DNA of 51,742 bases from a virus. Shown in pieces: positions 37,222 through 44,397 of the stretch. Below the pieces are notes generated by a model. The model had not been told where the DNA came from, did not search any database, and was given only the letters and a program-made list of their open reading frames with translations. Position numbers and translations under genes: made by a program. Position 1 is the stretch's first letter. Each line of letters starts with the position of its first letter. The stretch spans positions 1-51,742 of IMG/VR virus record IMGVR_UViG_3300032288_000749, one strand, 5' to 3'.

Positions 37222-39734
37222 GAAAAAAAGTCCTCAAGTGTATTCACCTTTTCGGTATTCCAGTTAATTGTTTGTAGAATAGTATTCAAAGGAGAAAGGA
37301 ATGCTTTCTCGAATTGCATTTCATAGTCAATGTAGTTGTCTAGATCAAACTCAGTTGGTAACGAAGAGAACGAACAAATCACATTAGTATGCAATGGATT
37401 TGGAAGTTTCATATAAGAGAAACGAATCTTCTCTCCGTCCTTGATAAGCTCATACTTCTTTTGGAGCTTCATCTTTTTGATGAGATCGTTGTACAGTAGA
37501 GCACCTCGAACATGAATTGGAATACTCTTCTGTTTTTCTTTTTCATATTTAGTTACATCTTGAATCGAACGAGGAAATGCAACTTCTTCAAAACTCATCT
37601 TAGTAAACTTGGCTTTAAAGTCTGCAATAAACTTGTGTAAGTCCTCTTCGCCTTTTGTCATAATAATATTCAATGCGTCAGTAATTGCTTGACGACAGAC
37701 AGCAGGAGTTGATGACTTGACTGCTTCAATTCCCATAATCTTTAGTTTGGGCTTTGTGTAACGAACACCTTCGGAATCATGCACGTTGAGGATGTATCGC
37801 TTCTTCGCAGTCCAGATACCACGATCAGCGATAACCTCACGCTTCATGTTCATTTTTTGCTGGAATGCTTCCATCCGATCAGCAAGATCCTGATAGATGC
37901 GATCAATAACAGGTTCAATCTTCTCGCGAGCCACCTTGTCCAAAAAGTTAACGACCATCTGCTTCGAATCTTCAGAAGAATCGAGTTTCGTTCCTCGTTT
38001 TTCAAAGACCATTTGTACAAGTCTATCAAAGCAGATATAAAGCGAATCCGTATCTGAAGCGATAACATAATCATAATCCTTTGTCTTTAAAAGGTTATTC
38101 AAATACTTATTCATTTCGTTTTCAGCCCAACGAATAGAGAGCTGACCACCGAGGGTAATAGCAGTTGCTTGATTTATGTCAAAGAAACGAAAGTGTGGAT
38201 TACCAATTGCACCGTAAGCTGAGTTTAACTGAACTTTTTTCGCAAGTTGCATATTCTTATAGCGTGAGATATCTTTTGATGCTTGCTTCGACTTAGTTGC
38301 TTCATACTCCTTCTGTGCAGCAATCATCTTTTCTTTATAGACAACACGATCATTGTACATACGTTCCATAATCTCAGGCAAGAAGCCTTGTCGGTCTTTG
38401 CTGAAGAAGCAGCCATTAGCTGCAAGTCCGTATCCTTTAGGAACTTCTGGGAAGATACCTTGAAGCAATTTATCTACGCTTGTTTCTACTTTAAGTGCAT
38501 CGCCTCGATTGTTACGAAGCAATGTCTCTGGTGAAATATTATACTGCATAATTAGATGCGGATATAGAGAGTTCAAGTCAAACGACATAACCCAGTCATA
38601 TCCACCAGGTACTGGTTCCTTAACATGAGCTCCAACGTACTGTTCTTCTTTATGACCACCTCCGTCAAGCGGTACAGCAATCTTTTGTTTGTATAGATGA
38701 TTGTGAATAATAACGTCCCACATACGTACTTGGGTAAATACATCGAGCAATGTTACCTTGGCGTCATACGCGAGCGCGAGAGCCATGTCAATCAGCTTCA
38801 TCTTGTCATCGAGCTTTTCGACAAGTTCAGTATCTCGAATGTTATATTCAATGAATCGCTGGAAGTCATTCATATAGAACTCATGCAGCGTTTCATATTC
38901 GTCATACGATAGCTTGCGCTCACCAAGCTCAACGAAAGCAATATGATCTAGCTTGTAGCTTTCCTGTTGAGTATATGTGAACTTCTGATACATCTCAAGA
39001 TAATCAAGAGTCGCAACACCAGCGATGTTATAGACAGTCTCTTCTTTGAACTTCGTACGAACACGACGTTCCTTGAAGATCTTCCAAGGCGAAAAACGCT
39101 TTGCTTCGCTTTCACCAAGCACAGCGCTCATGCGACGCACAAGATAAGGAATATCGAAGAACGTGACGTTCCAGCCTGTTACGATGTCAGGATATCCATT
39201 GCTCCACTCGCTCAGGAACTTGATAAAGAGTTCCTTCTCGTTGTTGCATTGATAGTATTGAACATCGTTGCGGTTTGTTTTGAAGTCTCCATAACCCCAT
39301 ACATGAAAGACACCATCTTTCTTCAGCGTAATAGCTGTAACAGTATCAGACGCACGTTCTACAGTTGGAAAGCCAAACTCTGAACTAACCTCGATGTCGA
39401 TATAAGCAACATTGATAAGTTCACGATCATAAACGATTTCGTTTTGATACTCGTCGTTAAGATAGGCATATAAAAAGCGTGGCATACCGTAGATAGAGAA
39501 GTTACTTACATCTTCATAACGCTTAATAAAGTCCTTAGCGTCGCGCATGGATTCAAAAGGCATCGGATCAAGCAAAAGCCCACGGATATTCTTCCACTTA
39601 GCGTCGGTACGCTTTGATGGAACAAACATTGTGGGCTTATATGGAATCTTCTCGTTGAATGGTCGTCCGCGGTCGTAACCGCGAACGAGAATATTGTTGC
39701 CGTATTCGATAGCGTTAGTATAAAACTTTGACAT
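37218..39734 (-). CDS. 43: family B DNA polymerase, T4 gp43-like (838 aa)
   Basis: Exonuclease motif VAYIDIEVSSEFG (about 108), ExoII-type NVTFFDIPYL, polymerase motif A MSFDLNSLYPHLIM, motif B KVQLNSAYGAIGN and motif C IASDTDSLYI identify a proofreading replicative polymerase. The C-terminus NTLEDFFS resembles the clamp-binding tail of T4 gp43. Its start MSKFYTN matches the family start, yet there is no ribosome site. The -10 of a sigma70 promoter ends 5 nt before the ATG, so the mRNA should be leaderless. Confidence 0.95.
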   Translation of the reverse strand: MSKFYTNAIEYGNNILVRGYDRGRPFNEKIPYKPTMFVPSKRTDAKWKNIRGLLLDPMPFESMRDAKDFIKRYEDVSNFSIYGMPRFLYAYLNDEYQNEIVYDRELINVAYIDIEVSSEFGFPTVERASDTVTAITLKKDGVFHVWGYGDFKTNRNDVQYYQCNNEKELFIKFLSEWSNGYPDIVTGWNVTFFDIPYLVRRMSAVLGESEAKRFSPWKIFKERRVRTKFKEETVYNIAGVATLDYLEMYQKFTYTQQESYKLDHIAFVELGERKLSYDEYETLHEFYMNDFQRFIEYNIRDTELVEKLDDKMKLIDMALALAYDAKVTLLDVFTQVRMWDVIIHNHLYKQKIAVPLDGGGHKEEQYVGAHVKEPVPGGYDWVMSFDLNSLYPHLIMQYNISPETLLRNNRGDALKVETSVDKLLQGIFPEVPKGYGLAANGCFFSKDRQGFLPEIMERMYNDRVVYKEKMIAAQKEYEATKSKQASKDISRYKNMQLAKKVQLNSAYGAIGNPHFRFFDINQATAITLGGQLSIRWAENEMNKYLNNLLKTKDYDYVIASDTDSLYICFDRLVQMVFEKRGTKLDSSEDSKQMVVNFLDKVAREKIEPVIDRIYQDLADRMEAFQQKMNMKREVIADRGIWTAKKRYILNVHDSEGVRYTKPKLKIMGIEAVKSSTPAVCRQAITDALNIIMTKGEEDLHKFIADFKAKFTKMSFEEVAFPRSIQDVTKYEKEKQKSIPIHVRGALLYNDLIKKMKLQKKYELIKDGEKIRFSYMKLPNPLHTNVICSFSSLPTEFDLDNYIDYEMQFEKAFLSPLNTILQTINWNTEKVNTLEDFFS

Positions 39735-39739
39735 AAGTT

Positions 39740-39768
39740 ATCATACTACATTAAGATGCCGGTGTCAA
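39740..39768 (-). promoter_or_regulatory. sigma70-like promoter with start at the polymerase ATG
   Basis: TTGACA (39763-39768), 17-nt spacer, TATGAT (39740-39745). Five nt separate the -10 from the ATG at 39734, so transcription should begin on or beside the start codon. Confidence 0.8.
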
Positions 39769-40074
39769 GATGCCTTTCTTAGGTAACACTAACATTGATC
39801 CGAAATTCTGCTGATACGCAGATTCAATCTGATCGTCTGGCTCGTAAGTGAAAAGCACATTGCGCGAGTCGAGTAAGATTTCCTTAGTTTTAGCCATAGG
39901 AATAAAATCTACAAGAGCCATCTGCGCTTTACCACCAGGACCTGGCTGCAACATAACAGCAGCAGGCTTTACTACCTTTACCATATTCTGAATTACACTT
40001 ACCTTACCAACAACTTCGTCACCGTTAACAAGACGAAGCATCATAATCGAAGCTACAGGTTGTGCATTATCCAT
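39751..40074 (-). CDS. Sm-like phage protein (107 aa)
   Basis: SIMMLRLVNGDEVVGKVSVIQNMVKVVKPAAVMLQPGPGGKAQMALVDFIPMAK has the bent beta-strand spacing of Sm-like small proteins conserved in T4-like phages near the polymerase gene. An RNA-binding or ring-forming role is a structural inference. The C-terminus includes FTYEPDDQIESAYQQNFGSMLVL. It is the last gene before the polymerase, whose promoter overlaps its 3' end. Confidence 0.6.
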   Translation of the reverse strand: MDNAQPVASIMMLRLVNGDEVVGKVSVIQNMVKVVKPAAVMLQPGPGGKAQMALVDFIPMAKTKEILLDSRNVLFTYEPDDQIESAYQQNFGSMLVLPKKGILTPAS

Positions 40075-40086
40075 ATCAATTCATCC

Positions 40087-40551
40087 TTACTTAGTTACAC
40101 CTTGGATCTTTTCTTGACCACGGGACCATGCGGCAATACCAAGGACGGCACCCATTGCGAGATGGAATAGACCAGCGCCTTGCAGCGTGAGTGGATTCCA
40201 TTGTGTAAGTGGCATCTTGACCATAACCTGTGCGATTGACCACAGGACAGGGAAGATAGCCATATCAAGAACGCAGATGACCATATAGCACCAACCCATT
40301 GCGGGACGCCACTTTTTGACCATCCAGTCTTCATTCTGCTTTGCGTGTTCTGCTTCCCACTGCTTCTTTTCAAGTTCAATCTTAGCAAGCTGAGCTGCTT
40401 CTGACAACTGAGGAGCAGCTGGTGCTGCAGCATAACGTGGACTTGTATCAATATAGTTTGTCGGAATAGAAGCAGCTGCACCCTTTGTAGCAGGTGGAAT
40501 CATATCCATTGCTGGTTTTGGTTCGTCAGTTTCTACTGTAAAACGTGGCAT
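40087..40551 (-). CDS. holin, GTA 3-TM type (154 aa)
   Basis: N-terminal 70 residues are polar and Ala/Pro-rich. Then KKWRPAMGWCYMVICVLDMAIFPVLWSIAQVM and LFHLAMGAVLGIAAWSRG give two or three membrane spans and the WRPxMGW signature of the three-span holin family first described for gene transfer agents. It directly follows the endolysin gene (2-nt gap). It would form the membrane holes that release the endolysin. Confidence 0.8.
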   Translation of the reverse strand: MPRFTVETDEPKPAMDMIPPATKGAAASIPTNYIDTSPRYAAAPAAPQLSEAAQLAKIELEKKQWEAEHAKQNEDWMVKKWRPAMGWCYMVICVLDMAIFPVLWSIAQVMVKMPLTQWNPLTLQGAGLFHLAMGAVLGIAAWSRGQEKIQGVTK

Positions 40552-40553
40552 TA

Positions 40554-41174
40554 TTAACCTCCAAAGATTTCTAAGGCTGCTTCATAATGCTCTTGACGAT
40601 CTTTTAGTCCAATCGTTCCACCGTTGATTTTCTTTGTTACTGTTAGTACATCACCTTTGTCAGCCCACTGATTGAGTTCGCGTGAATCCCAGAACCAGCC
40701 CGCTGACCAAGCTGCACCTTCTGGTTCATCCAACCAAGCAGTTGCTTCTTCAAGACTCATGTTCATGTCTTGTGCGAACGCTTGATAGTTAGACTTGCCT
40801 GTTAATTGGATGAGTCCTCTTCCGCAGTAACGATAGCCGTCACCAGAGGCTTCATCACCATTGCCCATTCTACTAGAATAAACACGATTGGCAATTTTTT
40901 GAGGATTTCTAGCATAAGGTGTTGGATCCACTCCACGGAAATACTTAGGAAAAATGACCTTGAGTCTATCGGCTGAGTAGTTAAGATTTTCTTTAATTGT
41001 TCTCAGTCCACCAGACTCATGACCGACTTGTGCAAGAAACATAGAAATACGTTGTGGCGTATTAATTTCGTAGAACTCCATCACTTCATTCAGGAACTCT
41101 ACATACTTTTCGATAACATCTTCGTTTGTATCTTCGAAGAAGTCATTTAGTTGCTCAAATGTTACTAAAGCCAT
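40554..41174 (-). CDS. endolysin, GH19 chitinase-type (206 aa)
   Basis: FLAQVGHESGGLRTIKENLNYSADRLKVIFPKYF (about 45-78, catalytic Glu in GHESGG) and YRYCGRGLIQLTGKSNYQAF (about 114-133) are the hallmarks of the GH19 fold used by many phage lysozymes. No signal peptide, so it needs the holin. Its ribosome site GGAGG is inside a GAAA-capped hairpin (41179-41194), and a CTAAATA box just upstream would start late mRNA within that hairpin. Confidence 0.9.
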   Translation of the reverse strand: MALVTFEQLNDFFEDTNEDVIEKYVEFLNEVMEFYEINTPQRISMFLAQVGHESGGLRTIKENLNYSADRLKVIFPKYFRGVDPTPYARNPQKIANRVYSSRMGNGDEASGDGYRYCGRGLIQLTGKSNYQAFAQDMNMSLEEATAWLDEPEGAAWSAGWFWDSRELNQWADKGDVLTVTKKINGGTIGLKDRQEHYEAALEIFGG

Positions 41175-41178
41175 AAGC

Positions 41179-41194
41179 GCCTCCTTTCGGAGGC
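41179..41194 (-). promoter_or_regulatory. hairpin masking the endolysin Shine-Dalgarno
   Basis: Minus strand GCCTCC-GAAA-GGAGGC: six perfect pairs and a GNRA loop, with the GGAGG ribosome site forming the 3' arm, four nt before the ATG. Any longer transcript entering from upstream would have the ribosome site closed. Confidence 0.8.
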
Positions 41195-41201
41195 TATTTA
41201 G
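41195..41201 (-). promoter_or_regulatory. CTAAATA late-type box at the endolysin gene
   Basis: CTAAATA immediately precedes the masking hairpin. A start 5-7 nt downstream would remove the GCCTCC arm and leave GAAAGGAGG free. Confidence 0.55.
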
Positions 41202-41258
41202 CCGTAGAAACGATTACCCATCATTGAGCAAAAAAACGTTTTGAAATCGACGAACCAT

Positions 41259-41411
41259 TTAAGCATTTGACTTATACTCCAGATGAGTTTTCCAGGCAAC
41301 GAATACGATCTCTTCGCGTTCTACACCTAGGATATTGAGTTCTTCGTCGGTAAGCTTCATTAGCTCAATAATCGTATTATAGTATCGGAATGTTCGAGTG
41401 ATCCAATCCAT
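41259..41411 (-). CDS. DUF1127-like small protein (50 aa)
   Basis: MDWITRTFRYYNTIIELMKLTDEELNILGVEREEI: the 'L..LtDeeL..iGv.R.eI' pattern matches DUF1127/YjiS-type small proteins that are abundant in alphaproteobacteria, where some bind RNA and affect phosphate or central metabolism. AGGAG lies before the ATG, and a strong terminator (41428-41458) sits upstream. An alphaproteobacterial origin is suggested but the similarity is short. Confidence 0.55.
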   Translation of the reverse strand: MDWITRTFRYYNTIIELMKLTDEELNILGVEREEIVFVAWKTHLEYKSNA

Positions 41412-41427
41412 GTGTTTCTCCTAAAAT

Positions 41428-41458
41428 AAAAACAGCTGGGCGACTGCTGCCGCCCAGC
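41428..41458 (-). terminator. rho-independent terminator after Hsp20 gene
   Basis: Minus strand GCTGGGCG/CGCCCAGC 8-bp stem (41435-41442 with 41451-41458) then TGTTTTTATTTT. Separates the Hsp20/RegA/clamp-loader transcript from the DUF1127-like and lysis genes. Confidence 0.9.
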
Positions 41459-41484
41459 GCATGACCAATAAATCAATAATTTGA

Positions 41485-41943
41485 TTAGTCCTTGATTTCG
41501 ATTTTCTTAGGCTTCTGATGCTCAGGAATAAAGTTTTCGAGCCATACCTTAAGAATACCGTTAACCATTTCTGCGTTCTTGATTTCTACAGAATCAGCGA
41601 GAGTAAAGTGGCGTGTGAATGCGCGCTCTGCGATTCCCTTGTAGAAGTAGTATGATCCAGCATTATCTGTATCGTCGGCTTCTTTGGTCTTCCCTGTGAT
41701 AGTGAGCTTACCACCATCGAGAGTGATTTCAAGATCCGTCTTGGAAAATCCAGCAACTGCCATTTCGATAACATACTTATTATCCTCTACCTTCTTAATA
41801 TTGTACGGTGGATAACCTGGAAGAGCTTTACCAATACCGTCAAGTTGTGACGCAAGAAGTTTGAATGTCTTATCGAAACCGACAGACAATGGATCAAACT
41901 GACCGAAGAGTGAAGGGATTTGTGCGTAGTCGTTCTTAGTCAT
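41485..41943 (-). CDS. Hsp20 small heat-shock protein (152 aa)
   Basis: Alpha-crystallin domain: YNIKKVEDNKYVIEMAVAGFSKTDLEITLDGGKLTITGK (about 47-85), AFTRHFTLADSVEI and NGILKVWLEN (the G-I/V-L motif). An IbpA-like ATP-independent holdase; T4-like phages of cyanobacteria and alphaproteobacteria often carry one, probably assisting capsid assembly. AAGGAGG precedes the ATG. The leader holds a TTCG-capped hairpin (41979-41997) below a CTAAATA box at 42001-42007, and a terminator follows the gene. Confidence 0.88.
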   Translation of the reverse strand: MTKNDYAQIPSLFGQFDPLSVGFDKTFKLLASQLDGIGKALPGYPPYNIKKVEDNKYVIEMAVAGFSKTDLEITLDGGKLTITGKTKEADDTDNAGSYYFYKGIAERAFTRHFTLADSVEIKNAEMVNGILKVWLENFIPEHQKPKKIEIKD

Positions 41944-42000
41944 AGTAGATACCTCCTTAAAGCAAGGTTAACAATTTGTGACCCCGAAGGCGTCACGCTT

Positions 42001-42007
42001 TATTTAG
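42001..42007 (-). promoter_or_regulatory. CTAAATA late-type box for Hsp20
   Basis: CTAAATA on the minus strand in the gap between regA and the Hsp20 gene, 58 nt before the start codon. It is followed by the GTGAC..GTCAC leader hairpin. Confidence 0.45.
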
Positions 42008-42012
42008 CACGA

Positions 42013-42420
42013 TTAGTCGTTGGTTCGCTTCTTACCAATATTATATTTTGCTTCCAACTTCCATTCATGCTTTTCCTTATGCGCCAAAATCTTAATCTGA
42101 TTCAACGGCGCAATAGGATCCTTAGTACGCTCTAAATCTACTACGTCAATCAGCTCCCATTCAGCAAGCAGATTGGCAATAGTATTGCGGCGAGCCTTAT
42201 CTTCATCTGAGAAGTTGGTGGGCTTACCGTCCAGCGCGAACAATTCTTTGAAGTGAACAATATAGTATCGACCCTGCTTATGCAGGATGTGACATGACTG
42301 AAACAGAACTTTATCGCGTCGAGAAGCGACTCCGATACGAGTTAATGTCTCACGAATTTTTAGAAAGTCTTCGGCAGAGCGTAGCTTTACCTCTACCATA
42401 TTTTCAACCGATGCGTTCAT
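42013..42420 (-). CDS. regA: RegA translational repressor (135 aa)
   Basis: FLKIRETLTRIGVASRRDKVLFQSCHILHKQGRYYIVHFKELFALDGKPTNFSDEDKARRNTIANLL is near-diagnostic for RegA, which binds start regions of phage early mRNAs and represses them. Position between gp62 and the next genes follows the T4 order 44-62-regA-43, though here lysis genes separate regA from 43. It overlaps gp62 by 4 nt. Confidence 0.95.
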   Translation of the reverse strand: MNASVENMVEVKLRSAEDFLKIRETLTRIGVASRRDKVLFQSCHILHKQGRYYIVHFKELFALDGKPTNFSDEDKARRNTIANLLAEWELIDVVDLERTKDPIAPLNQIKILAHKEKHEWKLEAKYNIGKKRTND

Positions 42421-42815
42421 ACCCTTCCACCTTTGTCGAGTGCTACCTCGATCATGGCAAGCTGTTCATCGGTCAAAACTCTAAGCGCCTGCTCAGCCTT
42501 TGAACGATCATAGCCATAATACTCCATGACCATCTCAACGGTTGCGTCAGGTTTATCTTTAGCCCACTTGGCATACCTTTTACGCTTCCGCAGGCTATTT
42601 AGTAAATACTCGTATTGCCACTTATTCTCAACAGTAGATGAACGAATATTCATCTCGTTGGCATAAAGAATGGAATCTTGGTGGTAGGACAGCGAACGAT
42701 TTGTCAAGTAGGCATTATATAGCTTTTCGGCAAGCTCGTCGTTCGCTGTCCCTCTCATAAGGTTCTTCTTCGTATAGCTGACACTTTCTGCATAGACAAA
42801 CGGATTATTAGCCAT
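42417..42815 (-). CDS. 62: clamp loader small subunit, gp62-like (132 aa)
   Basis: NPFVYAESVSYTKKNLMRGTANDELAEKLYNAYLTNRSLSYHQDSILYANEMN is the typical N-terminus of gp62 in T4-like phages. The helical middle includes MEYYGYDRSKAEQALRVLTDEQL. With gp44 it loads the gp45 clamp. In T4 the 44 and 62 genes are adjacent; here the DUF262-HNH gene separates them. No Shine-Dalgarno; a CTAAATA box ends 5 nt before the ATG. Confidence 0.88.
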   Translation of the reverse strand: MANNPFVYAESVSYTKKNLMRGTANDELAEKLYNAYLTNRSLSYHQDSILYANEMNIRSSTVENKWQYEYLLNSLRKRKRYAKWAKDKPDATVEMVMEYYGYDRSKAEQALRVLTDEQLAMIEVALDKGGRV

Positions 42816-42820
42816 ACGAA

Positions 42821-42827
42821 TATTTAG
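42821..42827 (-). promoter_or_regulatory. CTAAATA box 5 nt before the gp62 ATG
   Basis: CTAAATA, TTCGT, ATG (42815) on the minus strand, in the 16-nt gap after the HNH gene. It would let gp62 and regA be transcribed without reading through the inserted gene, as a leaderless message. Confidence 0.45.
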
Positions 42828-42831
42828 AACC

Positions 42832-44298
42832 TTATGTTAGCTTGTTTTTCTTGAACTCGACATACTCATTTGCATTTTGCGACCCGCTTTCGGAGTTGTC
42901 CTTTTTATCAAGGACAATCAAATTATCACGTACAGTCTTGCCGCCCTTTGAGTGAGCAACAATATGACCACCAGTAGCTTCATGCATTGTCAGCTCTTTT
43001 CCCGTAATAGGATCTTTGAACATCTGACGAATTAGAGCACTTTCGATTTCTTCTTGGTTGAATACACGCTTCTTGTCCATAACAATAGCGGACTCGTCGG
43101 CAAAAGGATCAAAGTAGTGATTAATCCACTCAATGGTCTGTCGAGCCTTTGTAATCATCTTATGTTCACCAAGATAAGAATTGAAAGCCTCGCAAATCAA
43201 ACGAGCTGAACCATCTTCACCGTTGTTCTTTTTGTCGAGAACAAATGTACCTTGAGCATACTTGCTTGGACTCTTCTTGTCGAATTTATCCATAGCATAC
43301 TTAAACTTCTTAAGGAAGAGGTCAGGATCAACAACTTTCCACTTGCCGTATTGTTCATTATAATGGAAATACAGACGATAGAGAAGAACGATTTCTTTAT
43401 TGGTAATTGGATTCTTTAGATAATATTTGCGAGACTTTGCGATCTGCAAAACAAAATTCAATACTTCTTCAACACGCTTCTGTAGTTGCTTTACAGCTAC
43501 TTCATTGAGCTCCGGATCTTCATACATTTCACGCAATTCGCTCGGAGCTGCCGATGTTAATCCGCCGTTACCATTATATACAATACAGAAGATACGAGCA
43601 ACAAGTTCGTCAATACGAAGACGCAAGTTATCAAAAGCAATGTTACGATATGATAACTTACCAGTTTGCCTATTGACAGAGCACTCAAACAATTCATGCG
43701 GATTATCATTACAACCGCGAACATGACGTGCTAGTGAACGAATGGCGTTTGCAATCGGAATGTTACCATAAGAATTAAGCATCTCTTGATGATTAACTTC
43801 GGTAACAGTATTTGTATCGCGGAAAAGTTGACCCTTCTCAGCAGCAGTCAAGTTCTCGTAAACAGCAACACGAAATGTATATTCAAGGAAAAACTCACGC
43901 TGTTCATTAGTAAGTTCACCATAAAACTTTTGACCAAGAACTGAAGATTTGTGAGTAGGAAAAGATCCGTTTACAAAAGCGATAAGAGCACGCTTGCGAT
44001 TGCCACCGTCGATGGATTCGAAATGAAATTTACCACCATCATGACGAATATCAGCAAGTTTAACTTCGCCAATATCTGAACCTTTGAAGATTGAATTGAT
44101 AATAGCCTGAGCCTTCGAGGGCTTCATATCACCAACAGGATTTTCCTCAACAGGTGGTCGCTGTCCGATAGGATCGGTATCAATAAGGGGTGCAAATTTA
44201 ATAAAATCAGAAACCGACCAGATAACAGAAAGCGGCTTAATTCTTTTAGGCGGAGTCCAATTTGAAACAGCAACAGACTTCTTGATAAACTTAGACAT
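42832..44298 (-). CDS. DUF262-HNH nuclease (GmrSD/type IV-like), 488 aa
   Basis: The N-terminal domain has FHFESIDGGNRKRALIAF (about 92-108), the DGxxR-type motif of DUF262 ParB-like NTPases, followed by FRVAVYENLTAAEKGQLFRDTNT. The C-terminal HNH-type domain has GGHIVAHSKGGKTVRDNLIVLDKKDN (about 443-468). The combination resembles GmrSD and SspE-type modification-sensing restriction nucleases. The start MSKFIKK follows GGAG and the gene has its own promoter (44366-44394). It sits between clamp-loader genes 44 and 62. It could attack competing phages or act as a homing-like element. Confidence 0.8.
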   Translation of the reverse strand: MSKFIKKSVAVSNWTPPKRIKPLSVIWSVSDFIKFAPLIDTDPIGQRPPVEENPVGDMKPSKAQAIINSIFKGSDIGEVKLADIRHDGGKFHFESIDGGNRKRALIAFVNGSFPTHKSSVLGQKFYGELTNEQREFFLEYTFRVAVYENLTAAEKGQLFRDTNTVTEVNHQEMLNSYGNIPIANAIRSLARHVRGCNDNPHELFECSVNRQTGKLSYRNIAFDNLRLRIDELVARIFCIVYNGNGGLTSAAPSELREMYEDPELNEVAVKQLQKRVEEVLNFVLQIAKSRKYYLKNPITNKEIVLLYRLYFHYNEQYGKWKVVDPDLFLKKFKYAMDKFDKKSPSKYAQGTFVLDKKNNGEDGSARLICEAFNSYLGEHKMITKARQTIEWINHYFDPFADESAIVMDKKRVFNQEEIESALIRQMFKDPITGKELTMHEATGGHIVAHSKGGKTVRDNLIVLDKKDNSESGSQNANEYVEFKKNKLT

Positions 44299-44365
44299 AT
44301 TGTTTTCTCCAGATTTTACTGAATTGGTGGCTCTGGCACAATCGCTCTGACCAACCAATAATGAT

Positions 44366-44394
44366 ATCATATTATGATAACTAATAAAAGTCAA
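44366..44394 (-). promoter_or_regulatory. sigma70-like promoter for the DUF262-HNH gene
   Basis: TTGACT (44389-44394), 17-nt spacer, TATGAT (44366-44371), just after the gp44 stop. The leader to the ATG is about 60 nt. Confidence 0.7.
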
Positions 44395-44397
44395 GTG

